Shown here: positions 31,979 through 43,675 of the stretch, in pieces | How positions within the stretch are numbered: the stretch's first letter is position 1 | Layout: each line of letters opens with the position of its first letter | Assembly: GCA_922989275.2 (NCBI GenBank) | Contig: OV277869.1 | Span: 41,028,189-41,092,188, forward strand | Source: Gari tellinella | Lineage: Eukaryota > Mollusca > Bivalvia > Cardiida > Psammobiidae | Length of the DNA stretch: 64,000 nucleotides | Direction of reading: 5' to 3' | The notes under the pieces: model-generated | The model's input: the letters and a program-made list of their open reading frames with translations, nothing else | Told to the model about the DNA's origin: nothing | Databases searched by the model: none | Program-made: the position numbers and the translations under genes

Positions 31979-32812
31979 TGGGCCCGTCACACCATAACGT
32001 TCTGGCCAACGTTCTCTGACGATTGAGGAAACGTTGGTAGTCGCCCATGGTCGCTGGGATAGCGCCAGAAGAGCGTTGTGTGAACGCTAGTAAACGTTAG
32101 TAAACGTCGGTGATCGTCGGTAATCGTCGGAGAACGCTGGTCCGAAAAAAAAGTTTTGAACATGCACAAAAGTTTTCTCTGAGACCAGCGTTCTTCGAAC
32201 GTTTAGTGTTAAACGCTGGAGATCGTTTAAGAACGTTCGTTGAACGTTTTACTAACGTTCACTGAGCGTTGCACGCGTTCGGCTATCGTTAGTCAGTCGT
32301 TATTCTAGCGTTACTTGGTTGCTACTAATCGTTTGCTTTGCAGTGAACGACTCACTGGCGACCTGTCAACGACAGCTGAACGGTCCCCTAGCGTTCGCAG
32401 CGTGTGACTAAAGTCTAACGAACGTCCGCTGGCGTCCATTGAGCGTTATTCGAACGTTTCCCGAACGTCCATGTATTTGGGTATATAAACTAATGTTTTG
32501 TAAGCAAGGTTCATTTGATTTTGGACTACCGTAGAGAACACCTACTATGGAGGATCCAGAAAGACTAAGGAGGTTGTATGTATTTGCTATAGACCAGCAT
32601 TAAGTAGATGTACTGAACTTGAACGCTGAACACATTGAGGGACCTCGCCCTCAGAGAAAAAGAGCCCGGCAGTGCTGGATATTAAGGCGTCAAGAGTTTG
32701 GTCTGAACGACCAACTCAGGGTTGAAGTTCGCCAAGAAGATCTCAGTACCTTCACCATCTTCATGCGCATGCCACCGGAAATGTTTGGTGAAATGTTTGG
32801 ACGTGTCAAAGC
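31979..32812 (+). mobile_element. 5' part of a PIF/Harbinger-type DNA transposon
   Basis: The end GGGCCCGTCACACCATAACG is followed by about 450 bp dense in AACGTT/GAACGTT/AACGCT motifs on both strands, as in sub-terminal repeats. A TATA box and the start of a Harbinger-type transposase gene follow. It is cut at 32812 by another MITE end (GGGCCCGTATTCTG), and no continuation was found after 35282. Confidence 0.8.
32482..32488 (+). promoter_or_regulatory. TATA box of the Harbinger-type transposase gene
   Basis: TATATAA, 65 bp upstream of the ATG at 32547. Confidence 0.6.
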
Positions 32813-32815
32813 AGG
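32547..32815 (+). pseudogene. PIF/Harbinger (HARBI1-like) transposase, N-terminal fragment
   Basis: The frame begins MEDPERLRRLYVF. One TAA stop (32601-32603) follows codon 18. The segment WILRRQEFGLNDQL...RVEVRQEDLSTFTIFMRMP then matches the conserved N-terminus of Harbinger nucleases (W..RP.FG.Y..L..EL...D...F..F.RM.PE.F..L...V). The gene is truncated by MITE insertion just after FGRVKA, so the DDE nuclease domain is missing. The intact family protein is usually several hundred residues. Assignment rests on this N-terminal pattern, from memory of the family. Confidence 0.8.
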
Positions 32816-33510
32816 GCCCGTATTCTGAAACACTCTTAGATAACTTTTACTCTAAGTAAATCAATATACTCTTAGTTTTCGGCAATTTAGTCTAAGTATT
32901 TGATGATATACTCTTAGAAAGTGAAAAAAAACTAAGATAATTCTAAACTCGACAGATTTCACTAAGTATAACGATATACTCTTAGAAAATCAATATAGTC
33001 TTAGTTTTCGGCCATTTCAACTAAGTATTTGTGGATTCCCTCTTAGAAAGATGAAAAAACTAAGAAAATTCTCAACTCGCCAAATTTACTATAGAATTTT
33101 CTCAAAACTTTAGAAAACTGTGACCCTCTCTTAACTTTTTAGAATTTTCTAGGATTAGAACACGAACGTTTATTAAGCAGTAATAACAGGTAGAATAGAT
33201 AATTTATTGAATAAAAATCGTTTATAGACCTATAGATACGTTTAGCGGATGTTTTTGAGCCGACGTTTGTGTTTGAGTGGCTTCGTGAAATTGGGTCAAA
33301 GTCTGGGTGGGGTAACGTCATTACAAAGGACTGGGATTACTGTTTAAGACATTATTACATACGGTCTTCATCGCGAAAACGTGGAAAAGATCGATATCTA
33401 TTCAAAGCCTATATTTTTAGTAATAAATGACCACTGTATGTACCAAAACTAGCGTAAATACATAATTAGGTTCACAATTATAATTAACTAACAAGCCAAA
33501 TTTCAACGAA

Positions 33511-33583
33511 GTCGCCGTAGCTCAATCGATAGCGAGTCTTACTTGCATGTCTGGGATCGCCGGTTCGAGCCACACAGGGTACG
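33511..33583 (+). repeat. tRNA-like segment, left arm of foldback element 2
   Basis: GCCGTAGCTCAATCGATAGC and GCCGGTTCGAGCC, matching the copies at 29905, 30125, 31477 and 34687. Confidence 0.75.
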
Positions 33584-34686
33584 ATCTTTTTTTTTCTAAC
33601 AACCCCCTTCTGTTTTTTTTTTGTGTTTTTTTTTTTAAATCATCATTATTTCTATAGATTCGTTTCTTTAGATACAAATAACTGCTTAATTCTTTCAATG
33701 CCAAACTTTCGTAATAGTTTACTGCTTCACCGTTTCATTGTCGTCTGCTTCAATTTTGTTGTCTGCAATATCGTTTCAAAGTAAATTGTAAGGCAGTATG
33801 ACTGAAAAGAATTCAATACGAGTGCCAAATAGTTTGGATCCTCATCAGACGCCGCGTTACGCGGCGTCTGATCAAGGTCCAAACTGATTGCAAACGTGCT
33901 TTTAGGCGCCATTGAGAGTGAAAGGGTTAAAGCATGCTAAAATTGAAGTAAAAGTCTCCAATTAGAAATGTTCCTTCTTATTGTCAGCCTGCTAGTTCTA
34001 GTAATGACTTTCATGTTTCTATTATTTCTTGATATTTGAAAAGCATTAAGAAAAGTGTCCTGCAGATTGATGTTTAACCATTGTCATGCAGAATTGTCAT
34101 CTGCTGCAAACACATCATCTGCAGAAAACAACATAATCAATTTGATACTTTCAAAACTTAAAAACAGTAAAATATGACTGGCAAACAAGTTTGGATCATA
34201 TCAGACGCCGCATAACGCGGCGTCTGATCTGGAACCTTACTGTATGGAAACTGTTAACAAATTTTGTCCAAGTCGCGCTTAGCATAATAAGAGGGTTTCT
34301 TTTAAAGCAGGCTGCCAATAAGAAGGAAACCTCTAATTGGAGATTTTTACATCAATTCTAGCATGCTTAAACCCTTTCACTCTGGCGCCTAAATGCGCGT
34401 TTGCAAACAGATTGGATCTATTATCAGGATCCAAACTATTTGGCACTCGTATTGAATTATTTTCAGTCATACTGCCTTACAATTTACTTTGAAACGATAT
34501 TGCAGACAACAAAATTGAAGCAGACGACAATGAAACGGTGAAGAAGTAAACTATTACGAAAGTTTGGCATTGAAAGAATTAAGCAGTTATTTGTATCTAA
34601 AGAAACGAATCTATAGAAATAATGATGGTTTTTAAAAAAAAAAAAAAAAAAAAAAAAAGAAGGGGGTTGTTAAGAAAAAAAAGATC

Positions 34687-34758
34687 GTACCCTGTGTGGC
34701 TCGAACCGGCGATCCCCGACATGCAAGTAAGACTCGCTATCGATTGAGCTACGGCGAC
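34687..34758 (-). repeat. tRNA-like segment, right arm of foldback element 2
   Basis: Reverse-complement partner of 33511-33583. An A-run of about 24 bases precedes it at 34633-34658. Confidence 0.75.
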
Positions 34759-35282
34759 TTCGTTGAAATTTGGCTTGTTAGTTAATTATAATTGTGAACC
34801 TAATTATGTATTTACGCTAGTTTTGGTACATACAGTGGTCATTTATTACTAAAAATATAGACTTTGAATAGATATCGATCTTTTCCACGTTTTCGCGATG
34901 AAGACCGTATGTAATAATGTCTTAAACAGTAATACCAGTCCTTTGTAATGACGTTACCCCACCCAGACTTTGACCCAATTTCACGAAGCCACTCAAACAC
35001 AAACGTCGGCTCAAAAACATTCGCTAAACGTATCTATAGGTCTATAAACGATTTTTATTCAATAAATTATCTATTCTACCTGTTATTACTGCTTAATAAA
35101 CGTTCGTGTTCTAATCCTAGAAAATTCTAAAAAGTTAAGAGAGGGTCACAGTTTTCTAAAGTTTTGAGAAAATTCTATAGAAAATTTGGCGAGTTGAGAA
35201 TTTTCTTAGTTATTCATCTTTCTAAGAGGGAATCCACAAATACTTAGTTGAAATGGCCGAAAACTAAGACTATATTGATTTA

Positions 35283-36420
35283 GGTCCTAAAAGGTAGAAA
35301 AATGTCTAGTGTACGTCTTAAGTGCGTTTAGTAGGTTGTAGATCCGTCCACGTGTCTGACTGAAACATTTGAAAGTCAAAAAATGTGATTTTAGAGCAAA
35401 AATCACAATCCGTCACGCTTGAGTGAACATGATATCCAGTTATGCCTAGATTTCAAGTTAATTGGATAGAGTGTCTCGAGTACTTGCACTTAAAGTTACA
35501 TAACTGTCATTGAGCTTAAACATGTACATTTTATGTCGGAACAAACTTTTAGCAAAGGTGGACGAAAATTGACCAAAAATGATCAGCTTGCGTCCTCTTT
35601 AGACCTCCAAAAATAGGTCAAATGATTGTTGCTCTGAAAAATTCTTAGTAAGGTTTTTTTTGTAATTGAGTCATTTACAAGAATTCCAAATTTGAACAAA
35701 ATACTCAAAAATTTGATGTCTCTTTAGGTGAGAGACCAGTAAATAACGAGTGATTTCATTGGTCAAAGCCAAAAACGGTAGAGACTCCTGACAGCTGATT
35801 GCAAATGGCGGCCTCCAGTCAGCAAATAAATCAAATAATGTAATGAAAATGTTTTCTATACTTGCGATAGACATTGTCACACAAGTTCAGTGTATTTTAG
35901 AGAAGCGAAAATGCACTCTGGTTATTTTTTTGAGCGATATTTAATATGCAGTAAATTTCGGGTTGGGTCTAAGAAATTTACAGCAAAACGGGGGTCATCC
36001 TGTTTCGGCGGATGTAGCAAAAATCTGGCATGGTCAATCTGGCACTTTCAGTTTATTTTTAGATGAGACTTGGTTGGTTCTTTCGAAGGAAAAATAGCGT
36101 TCCCCTCATCGGGTTCAGATTTCGTCAACACAGCCTTGAACGTTATAATGGAGGTCTATGGAAAATGATTTAGTGGTCTCTGACCTTAAAATAAGAAGGA
36201 ACAACTTCAAGTTTTGATGGCAGGCGCTTAATATCTTAACATATGATTCATAGCATTAAGATAGGATTAAATATGTCAATGATTAGTAGTGACGTTGTGT
36301 ATTTTGTGTTTTAAAGCTTAAAGTCACGTATTTTCGCGACCGTGCTTGCAGAAAATATACGTTTCCTGAAAGTTTTTAATGAAAAGTAACGTGTCGGTTT
36401 TTGTTGTTCTTACATACTAC
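35283..36420. other. Unassigned stretch, probably repeat-derived
   Basis: No sustained reading frame. Several long AT-poor segments (for example around 36000-36180) look like parts of a longer dispersed repeat, but no second copy is present here to prove it. Confidence 0.4.
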
Positions 36421-37290
36421 TTAGTTGGGAGCATATTGTTTTTGTCTGTATGTTTGTCTGTCTGTTGGTCTGTCTTTCTGTTTGTTTGTCCGTCTGTCCA
36501 CAACTTTACCCTTGTACATAAATCTGGAACTACGTAGGATAGAGACCTTATATTTAGTTATGCGCTCAACTCAAGAAGCTCTTGAGCTCAGTACCACTTT
36601 GGTCATGTCCGACAAATGTCCAGGTCATTTAGTGGTAAAATCGGATGAATTAAACATTGGCCATAACGTTGGAGCTGCATGTGGTACATACTTTATATTT
36701 GGAATGTGTACTCAACTCAAGAAGCTCTTGAGATAAGTACAACTTGGTTCATGTCGGACAAATGTCAAGGTCATTTAGAGGTAACATCGGGTGAATTAAA
36801 CATTGGCCATAGCTTTGGAGCTGCTTGTGATACAGACTTTATATTTGGCATGTGTATTCAACTCAAGGAGCTCTTGAGCTTTGTACAACTAAGGTTGTGA
36901 CCAACAAAGGTCAAGGCAATTAAGAGGTCAACTATGGTTAATTTAACTTTTGCCGTATCACTAGAACTACATGGGATACATACTTTATATTTGAAATGTG
37001 TACTCAACTCAAGAAGCTCTTGAGCTTGGTACAACTGAGGTTGTGACCAACAAAGGTCAAGGTTAATTAAGAGGTCAACTATGGTTAACTTGTCTTTTGT
37101 CAAATCTCTAGAACTACATGTGATAGAGACTTCATATTTGGCATGTGTACTCAGCTTAAGAAACCCTTAAGCTCAGTAGAGTTTGGTTATGTCAAAGGTC
37201 ACTGTCATTTAGAGGTCTAATAGAGTTAATTCAACATTAGTCGTAACTCTAGAAATGGCTTGTATCTTACAGAATATGTCTGAACTCTTA
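36421..37290. repeat. Degenerate ~144-bp tandem repeat, about 5 copies
   Basis: ACTCAACTCAAGAAGCTCTT recurs at about 36566, 36711, 36856, 36998 and (worn) 37142, together with GTCAAGGTCATTTAGAGGT and a TTTATATTTGGNATGTGT spacer. It starts after a CTGTCTGTTTGT-rich tract (36440-36500). Open frames across it are by-products of the period being close to a multiple of three. Confidence 0.88.
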
Positions 37291-39133
37291 TATATAGGCC
37301 TAATATACACTTTACAAGTATCAAATTTGAGTTCTTATTAGAACAGAACGGAACTTTTATTTTTACTTAAACACACAGTTTATGCCTGGTTCAATTAGGT
37401 TCGTTTTATTTTATATCTAATCGCTGTTGATCACTGTTGTAACCAAATACTTTTAGTCTCCGTAACTGTCCATACTGTTGACGAGTGACGTGTTTGGATA
37501 GATAAAAATTGTATGTAACAGTATCATTTTTAACCATCTTTTAATTCACAATTGGCGATTATATGAATGTTAAGAGACATTATTATTCGAAATCTAAATT
37601 ACCTTGAACTTTGACATGACCCAACTCTAGTGAGCTTAAGAATTTCTTAAATTGCGTAAACATGTCAAATATGAAGTCTCTTTCACATGTAGTTCCTGAT
37701 TTACGGCAAATGTAAAATTAACCACATTTGACCTCCAAATAGCATACACCATTTGAACAAAACAAATATGGTACCAGGTGACACTTTTTGTTATCAAAGC
37801 TACTGTCGTAACTGCAATTTGAGCAGAAACAGAGAACTATCGATTGTAATGAGAGACGACATTTGAACAACAAAGAAAATAGCACAGCAGACCTTTTTTC
37901 TTAGGCCGAACTACAAAATAAATTCTTTCTTAATTGAGTAGATCTAGTAAGTTTTTCAATCATAAACAATAATATAAATAATGCAATGTCATAATATGGC
38001 ACAGTGTATCCTCAGAAAAACGCACCTACAAATTGAAATATTTTGAAAACTGAACACATCTTTCGGTCCAAAAGTATACAGTGACACTTCAACATCTCGA
38101 ACTCACTTAACTAGATAGTTTCTACATTTGAATTGTATTATTTCGACATCACTTAAGCAGAACATGGCATTTTTTTAAAAGTTGAAACGTGATTTACCCA
38201 TGTTTAACTTAAACTATTGATATATTGGACACAAGCGTCTTCGTGCTATTGAAGATTGATTGCTTACGTTTTTCCTCAACAAAAAGATGGGCTGCTTAAT
38301 GAAGTTAAACGATAGAGAGGAGTCTTTTTGCATTAGAATTGCTTTGAATTAAGTTTCCACATATCTTTCATCTTCTTTAAATGGTTCCATAACCCCGCTA
38401 AATCTGGAAACGTCTCGGAGCTTTTCTCTCGGTATTCGATGACTTACTAAATATAGGAGTGAATGAGTTGGAATACTCTTCGCTAAATAAACAAAAACTT
38501 CTCCTATTACAATTAAGCCCCTAAACCACTGCAAGGTTAGAAGGTCTCTATGTATAGGATATCGTTTAGTTACTTATCAGAGCCCAAGAGGCTCCGATAC
38601 GTAACTAAAAGATATCCTTATTGTCACTATATGACCCCTTAGAATCATAATCTATAAACAAATTAAATGCTCTGGTGAATATCCGCAACAAGTAAAGATA
38701 CGTCAACCAGAGCCTTAATGAGCAAAGTCAGTTCTTAGATAAGATGGAACAATGTCTTTACATCATGGGTTAATACTCCTGTAATGGGGGAATGTATCCA
38801 GATCTATAGCTCCTAAATGTAGCTTTTGATCTGGTGTCAACCAGAACCTATATTAGTTCATAATTGATTGAGTTTGCTTTAAGTTGTTTCATTTGGCTTT
38901 AAAATTATGTAGCAGACTGCAAGTTCAAGCAAAATATTCACAACATGTAACCTGATATTCTGCCTTTCTGTAGCTACCCAATGATATAATAAACATTAAT
39001 CGTTTTTTTCTGACCCTATGCTGTCAGTTATGATTAGAAATTTATTATGAGGTCAGATAAGCATCTGCTTGAGCAGTATAGAAATTTAGCAGTCTACAGC
39101 ATTATCGCTCACTGCACGTGAATATTACATGTA
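37291..39133. other. Unassigned non-coding stretch
   Basis: An inverted relative of the preceding tandem unit (AAGGTAATTT..CTTTGACATGACCC reversed) lies at about 37600-37740. An AAGTCGAAC-type MITE fragment lies at about 38090-38230, and a short hairpin (CTAAGTAACTAAA.GATATC type) at about 38555-38620. No exon recognised. Confidence 0.5.
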
Positions 39134-39135
39134 TA

Positions 39136-40341
39136 CACTCAGAGGATCTTCTAACCGATCACTCAGATTTAAAGGTGCTACTCTAAAAACTAGTTAATCC
39201 GGATGCCAAAAATTACATTTTTCATGAGATTAAGATGTTTTACAATAGGAAGAAAAGTTTGAACAAAATTGATCACGAATCATGGAAAATATGAATGAAA
39301 TTGTAACCTAACCCTAAAATGACAAGTCACAATGTCATGAATGACATTTATCTGTTGGGCTGTCAGCATTCAACTTGACCTTGCCGCCATATGTAGCATT
39401 TAAATGATTACTTTGAAATGACTATCTAAGTATTGATGGAATATTGTTCAACTGGCACTGAAGTAAAAATGTAGAGGCAACTCCTAATCTGTTTTCTTAA
39501 AATATGTAAAATACCAAAAATTCCACTAGCAGTCAGCGGTGGCTTAGTGACATTTACAGAATACTAAAAATGCCATCCTAAACGGCTTCAGTAATGTGCA
39601 ATGTTAATGTATGAATAAAAAGGTGAATTTTGAGCCGCCGAGTTAAAATTTTGCATTTAAACGATTGGCGTTGATGCTGTTAACGCAGTTACGTTACGTT
39701 ATTTTGACAAATTCGACGGCCCTGACATGCGCGAGCAGTCACCGTAGACGCGTGGAAACATACGAGCGAGTGGGTGATGACCAAAAGGAAAGTTTCCGTA
39801 TACAAGAGTTTTTCATCTGTTGGCGCTAATGACGTTAGTCTCTACACTTCCGGTTAGACAAAAATCCCTCAAAACAAGCAGATATTGGCAAAAAAACATG
39901 CTGAAATACGTTGCAAATGGTGAAATAAGATATTGATGTTTAATATTTAGCTTATGTAAACAATTTTAGGGCACACAGGGCGTCAAACGTTCATGACGTT
40001 ACCCACGTTGGTTCTGAACACAACATTTCGAATGCTCTTGTGATTAGTACAATCCGTATTCTCGACATGTTAATTTTTTTTTCTGTTAGGACGATTAATG
40101 ACCAACAAATAATCAAAAGCTGTGTTTACCATTGTTCCCATTCACGCTTCGCACGTGCAAAATACCTAAATCGTCGAAATTTGAGGTGTGACGTAACGTA
40201 AAGAGAGACTCAAAATTCAATAATTCGATTCAATGCACATTCAACCTAGTATTTGAAATAAAACTGATTACGTCAGTGTGCCAGTTCCTGTTTCGAAAAA
40301 TATGAGTTTAAAAAGTGATCGGTTATAAGATCCTCTGAGTG
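39136..40341. mobile_element. 1.2-kb TA-flanked TIR element (CACTCAGAGGATC ends)
   Basis: CACTCAGAGGATCTTCTAAC and its complement (one or two mismatches over about 28 bp) lie just inside TA at 39134-39135 and 40342-40343. The interior has no convincing open frame, so it is a non-autonomous element. TA duplications fit the Tc1/mariner-like superfamily. Confidence 0.85.
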
Positions 40342-40491
40342 TAGTGACAAGGCTAAATATAATAACAACTAAGATTGCATTGTGGTTTCGTGTCATTGTT
40401 TTGGGTATTACCCATGTATTGCTGTCAGTGGCGCGTGGTAACCACGTGTTCGAATACGCAGTTCAGTTGCGAGGGTATACATTACAGCAAA

Positions 40492-40875
40492 CAGTGCTTC
40501 CTCTCTACAACAATACCCAATAGAAGACAAATATTGTGTGTGTTGTTCGGAGAGAGCTGATACAAAGAGGAAACATTAACACTTGTACAGCTCTGAGCAT
40601 GACATTGCTTACATTTGAAAACAGTTTGAATCCAGATTAGACGCCACGTAACACGGCGTCTGATCTTGGTTTAAACTGCTCGTCACACTTCTTGATGTTT
40701 CTTCTGTCAAAATGGCCAATACGTAATATTGAGAAAAACAGCAATGACGATGTCAAGCAACGTATATTGCAGCAGTTAAAGCGTTAGACACAATTGTTTT
40801 ATTTGGAGAACAGTGTCTAGCATTCTAGTAAGAAAGGATTCGTTGTTCGGAGGCAATTTAAGGGAGGGAACACTG
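40492..40875. mobile_element. CAGTGCTCCCTCTCTACAAC-type MITE with nested hairpin
   Basis: CAGTGCTTCCTCTCTACAAC on the left, GGAGGGAACACTG before TA on the right, with TTGTTCGGAG on both sides. A GATCAGACGCC-type hairpin (about 40619-40683) sits inside. Length 384 bp. Confidence 0.75.
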
Positions 40876-41828
40876 TAGTAGTTTTGGTTTATCGCCACGT
40901 CGACAACCTTTTTGGATCTTCTTTCAATTATATATAGCCTAAGTGATCGCGTCATACAAATAAAACGCGAATGCAAACAACAAATCAGCCTACAACTGCA
41001 CCGCGCTTCATCGGGAAAAGCTGGCGCATACACTCATACATGTCTTAGCAACAAATCGACACACTTAAACTTGTAAAGTTAAACTTGTTTAAAGCGGCAA
41101 GACAAAAAGTATGTGGTTGTTTAATGCATGACAAAAGTAATGCAGACTACTCTCTGGTATGTTTTGCATTGAATGTCTTCTTATTCTACAATACGGAACC
41201 ATTTGCCTATTTGTCTCGATACTTTATCAAGTAACCCCACATATGGTTCACTGTACATTGGCAAGTACACCTCGATAATTCGGACGTATCTATTTAACCC
41301 TTTTTATTCTTATTTGTCGTTTTCAAAACAAAGATCAGCATTAGATTTTATGCTTTTTGAAACTGAAAAAAAGTTTACATTTGAATAACAAACAGTTTGG
41401 ACGTTTGCAAAATAATTTAATCCACATCAGACATGTAAATTAAAAATCCGACAAGCTTTTCCTTTTTAAAGGAAAATTGCATCTGCTTATATTCCTTTCA
41501 CTGATATTATGACATAATAACCATCTAACAAAGTCGCTGCCACAGCATCGTCTGCTTGTATTTTGCGCCTGCTATACTTGTAATGTTTTTATTTATACTC
41601 GTATAATTAAAAACATTAGTATGAGATTCAAATATGTTGGGTCCTAATCAAACGCTGCGTTACTCAAATGTTCTTGATGTCGACATTGGAAATGAAAGGG
41701 TTAACTAAAAACTTTTGTTTGCCACATTTCATTTAATTGATTTATAGTTTATTTGCGCCCCAACTATGTGGATGCCGGTCTTCTTATTTAAAAAAAAGAA
41801 AAATAACAGATTTATAAATTATTAATTA
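40876..41828. other. Unassigned non-coding stretch
   Basis: Nothing coding recognised. A worn TTGGGTCCTAATCAAACGC hairpin piece lies at about 41635-41670. Confidence 0.45.
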
Positions 41829-42738
41829 AGGTGGTTCGCTTTATCTTACTGTGACGAATGGAATCAATTTTATACAAAACTAAATTACCAACTCAAAAAT
41901 ATGCGATTCGAGTATGCATTAAGTAGTTACTCGGTTAATGAATCATTTTTCACATTTGGCTATGTAATAGCCAAAAAAAGTAGCAATAAATTTTGGCTAT
42001 TACATGTACATGTATATAGATATTAAGCTGGATGTTGTATTGGCCGAATTTCTACTTAATTCATGTCCGAATCAATTCAGTTCAATTCAATTTCTTTACT
42101 GCATTAAACATACATCGTATGCTTATAACAAGCATGGTAAATAACACAAAACAGTGAGACATGAACATGTCAATAGACAAAAAACAAATGTTAAATATAA
42201 ATCTCTTTCAAAGAATAAATTCTAGAGTTTAGTTTTAAATATAATTTTCATAGAAGAGCTCTGCCTAAAGGTTGAACCTCGATTGAAATTCATCTAAATT
42301 TGGAATTTGTACATTGAACTTTGAATTTTTAAAATTTGAGATTTTAGCTTTGAAATTTGAGATTTGAGATTTGAGATTTAAAGTCTGAAGTCTGAAAGTT
42401 TTATTTTTTTATTTTTTTTTAAAATTTATTTACCTATTTAACTATTTATCGATTTATTCATTAGATATTTATATTCTTCAAATGCTTATGTTTTATTTAA
42501 TTTAGTAATTTTGTTTGCTTTATGACCTTAAGTGAATGTTTGTTTGTTTGTTTTGTTTGTTTGCGCGTTTCTGTAGTTTTGTTGTTTTCAGTTATTCTTT
42601 TAATTTTCGATTATATGATTTCATATTTGATTTGCAAAATTTATGTAATTCATGTCCGAATCACATAATGTTGAATTGGTAATGTAGTTTTGTATCAAAC
42701 TGGTTCCATTCAATACAAAACAATAAAGCGACCCACCT
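41829..42738. mobile_element. 910-bp TIR element (AGGTGG.TCGCTTTAT ends)
   Basis: The terminal 80-90 bp of each side are imperfect inverted copies: AGGTGGTTCGCTTTATCTTA and, reversed, AGGTGGGTCGCTTTATTGTT, then ATACAAAACTA.ATTACCAA.TCAA on both. The interior is AT-rich with a GAGATTTGAGATTT micro-repeat (42345-42385). No transposase. Confidence 0.8.
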
Positions 42739-42795
42739 AGTACATAGAAAACCCACTATACATCACACAGAACCCACTCTGGTTTAAATGCTTGT

Positions 42796-43015
42796 TAGCT
42801 CATCTGAATCGAAATGTCAATGTGAGCTATTGTGATCGCCGTCATCATCCGCCCTTTTGTTTTTATACTCGATATATAGCTGGAACAAGCACTATGCTCA
42901 TTAGCGCGAACTCTACCGAACCTCTCGCCGCGAATCTCTCTGCTCAGGGCGACCATAGGTGGAGGGACCAGGAAAGAGACAAACGCATATAATGATGAAG
43001 CCGTGTGAACCTGTG
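42796..43015. repeat. GTGAGCTATTGTGATCGCC repeat end
   Basis: TTAGCTCATCTGAATCGAA, then GTGAGCTATTGTGATCGCC, is the reverse complement of the end of the repeat at 49380-50640 (GGCGATCACAATAGCTCACC). The rest of this copy is short and diverged. Confidence 0.7.
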
Positions 43016-43098
43016 GTTTGCCCAGAACAGAGAGGATGAACGCAGGATAGGTGGCATTCAAATAGTCATTAGGCATGCTCTGAAATACATGTAGTTTA

Positions 43099-43346
43099 GG
43101 CCCGTTTTACTAAACAACTTACGCAACATTTTTGCGTAGATTCTAAGTCAAAATCGTTTAAATCTTATTTTTCGATCATAAACGTTTGCAAACAGCAAAT
43201 AGCCAGATCAGAGGACGCGCTTAAAGCGCGTCCTCTGAGCTTGCTATTTGCTGTTTGTAGCAAGTGATAATAAAAGATATAAACTAAAATTTATAAAATT
43301 TTGACTTACAAAACTTTTTGCGTAAGTAGTTTAGTAAAACGGGCCC
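43099..43346. mobile_element. Foldback MITE with GGCCCGTTTTACTAAAC ends and nested hairpin
   Basis: GGCCCGTTTTACTAAAC...CTTACGCAA faces TTGCGTAAG.AGTTTAGTAAAACGGGCC. The centre (about 43181-43258) is a second hairpin: CAGCAAATAGC outer, CAGAGGACGCGC inner, core GCTTAAAGC. Length 248 bp. Confidence 0.9.
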
Positions 43347-43598
43347 CAGTACTATAAGCTGATCTTATAATTAAAGGTAAGGCACACCGTACCTTTTTGA
43401 AAAATTGTTAATTACCTGATGTTGCCGAGAATAAGTGTTCCAAACATCAAACGGCGGTCTAAGCTAGTTAATGAGAAATGTTGTCTTAAAAACCAACAAA
43501 AGTGCTGCAGACGACAGGATAACGGCAATAGCTCAATTTTTCGAAAAGTTGAGCTTACAACAAACACGTAAACCTGATAAAAAGAACAAAAAAGTGTT

Positions 43599-43675
43599 GC
43601 ATTCGACGGGATTCGAAACTCTAGTCTTATGTTCCACAATCCTTCACGTTAATCACTAGATCATCTCGTAAGATG
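43599..43675 (-). repeat. tRNA-like segment
   Basis: On the minus strand: GATGATCTAGTGATTAACG (A-box-like) and GAGTTTCGAATCCCG (B-box-like), 40 bases apart. The acceptor ends do not pair convincingly, so a tRNA-derived repeat is more likely than a tRNA gene. Confidence 0.6.

Larger units (their letters stand above)
32813..35282. mobile_element. Giant foldback element 2 (right end truncated)
   Basis: Starts GGGCCCGTATTCTGAAACAC. From about 32988 the left arm is mirrored by the right arm ending at 35282 (AAATCAATATAGTC against GACTATATTGATTT). Shared landmarks are AAACACAAACGTCGGCTC, TACATACAGTGGTCATT, the tRNA-like segments, and the hairpins at 33832 and 34189. The centre is at about 34135. 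The terminal 175 bp of the right end are missing. The inner 1.3 kb is nearly the same as the core of element 1, but the outer arms differ. Confidence 0.87.

Noticed and set aside
36425..37103. Several 70-100-codon open frames on both strands
   Set aside because: They follow the ~144-bp tandem repeat, whose period is near a multiple of three, so open frames are expected by chance.
42795..43076. 93-codon minus-strand frame with a hydrophobic start
   Set aside because: Half of it is the GTGAGCTATTGTGATCGCC repeat end, and the rest shows no family signature.
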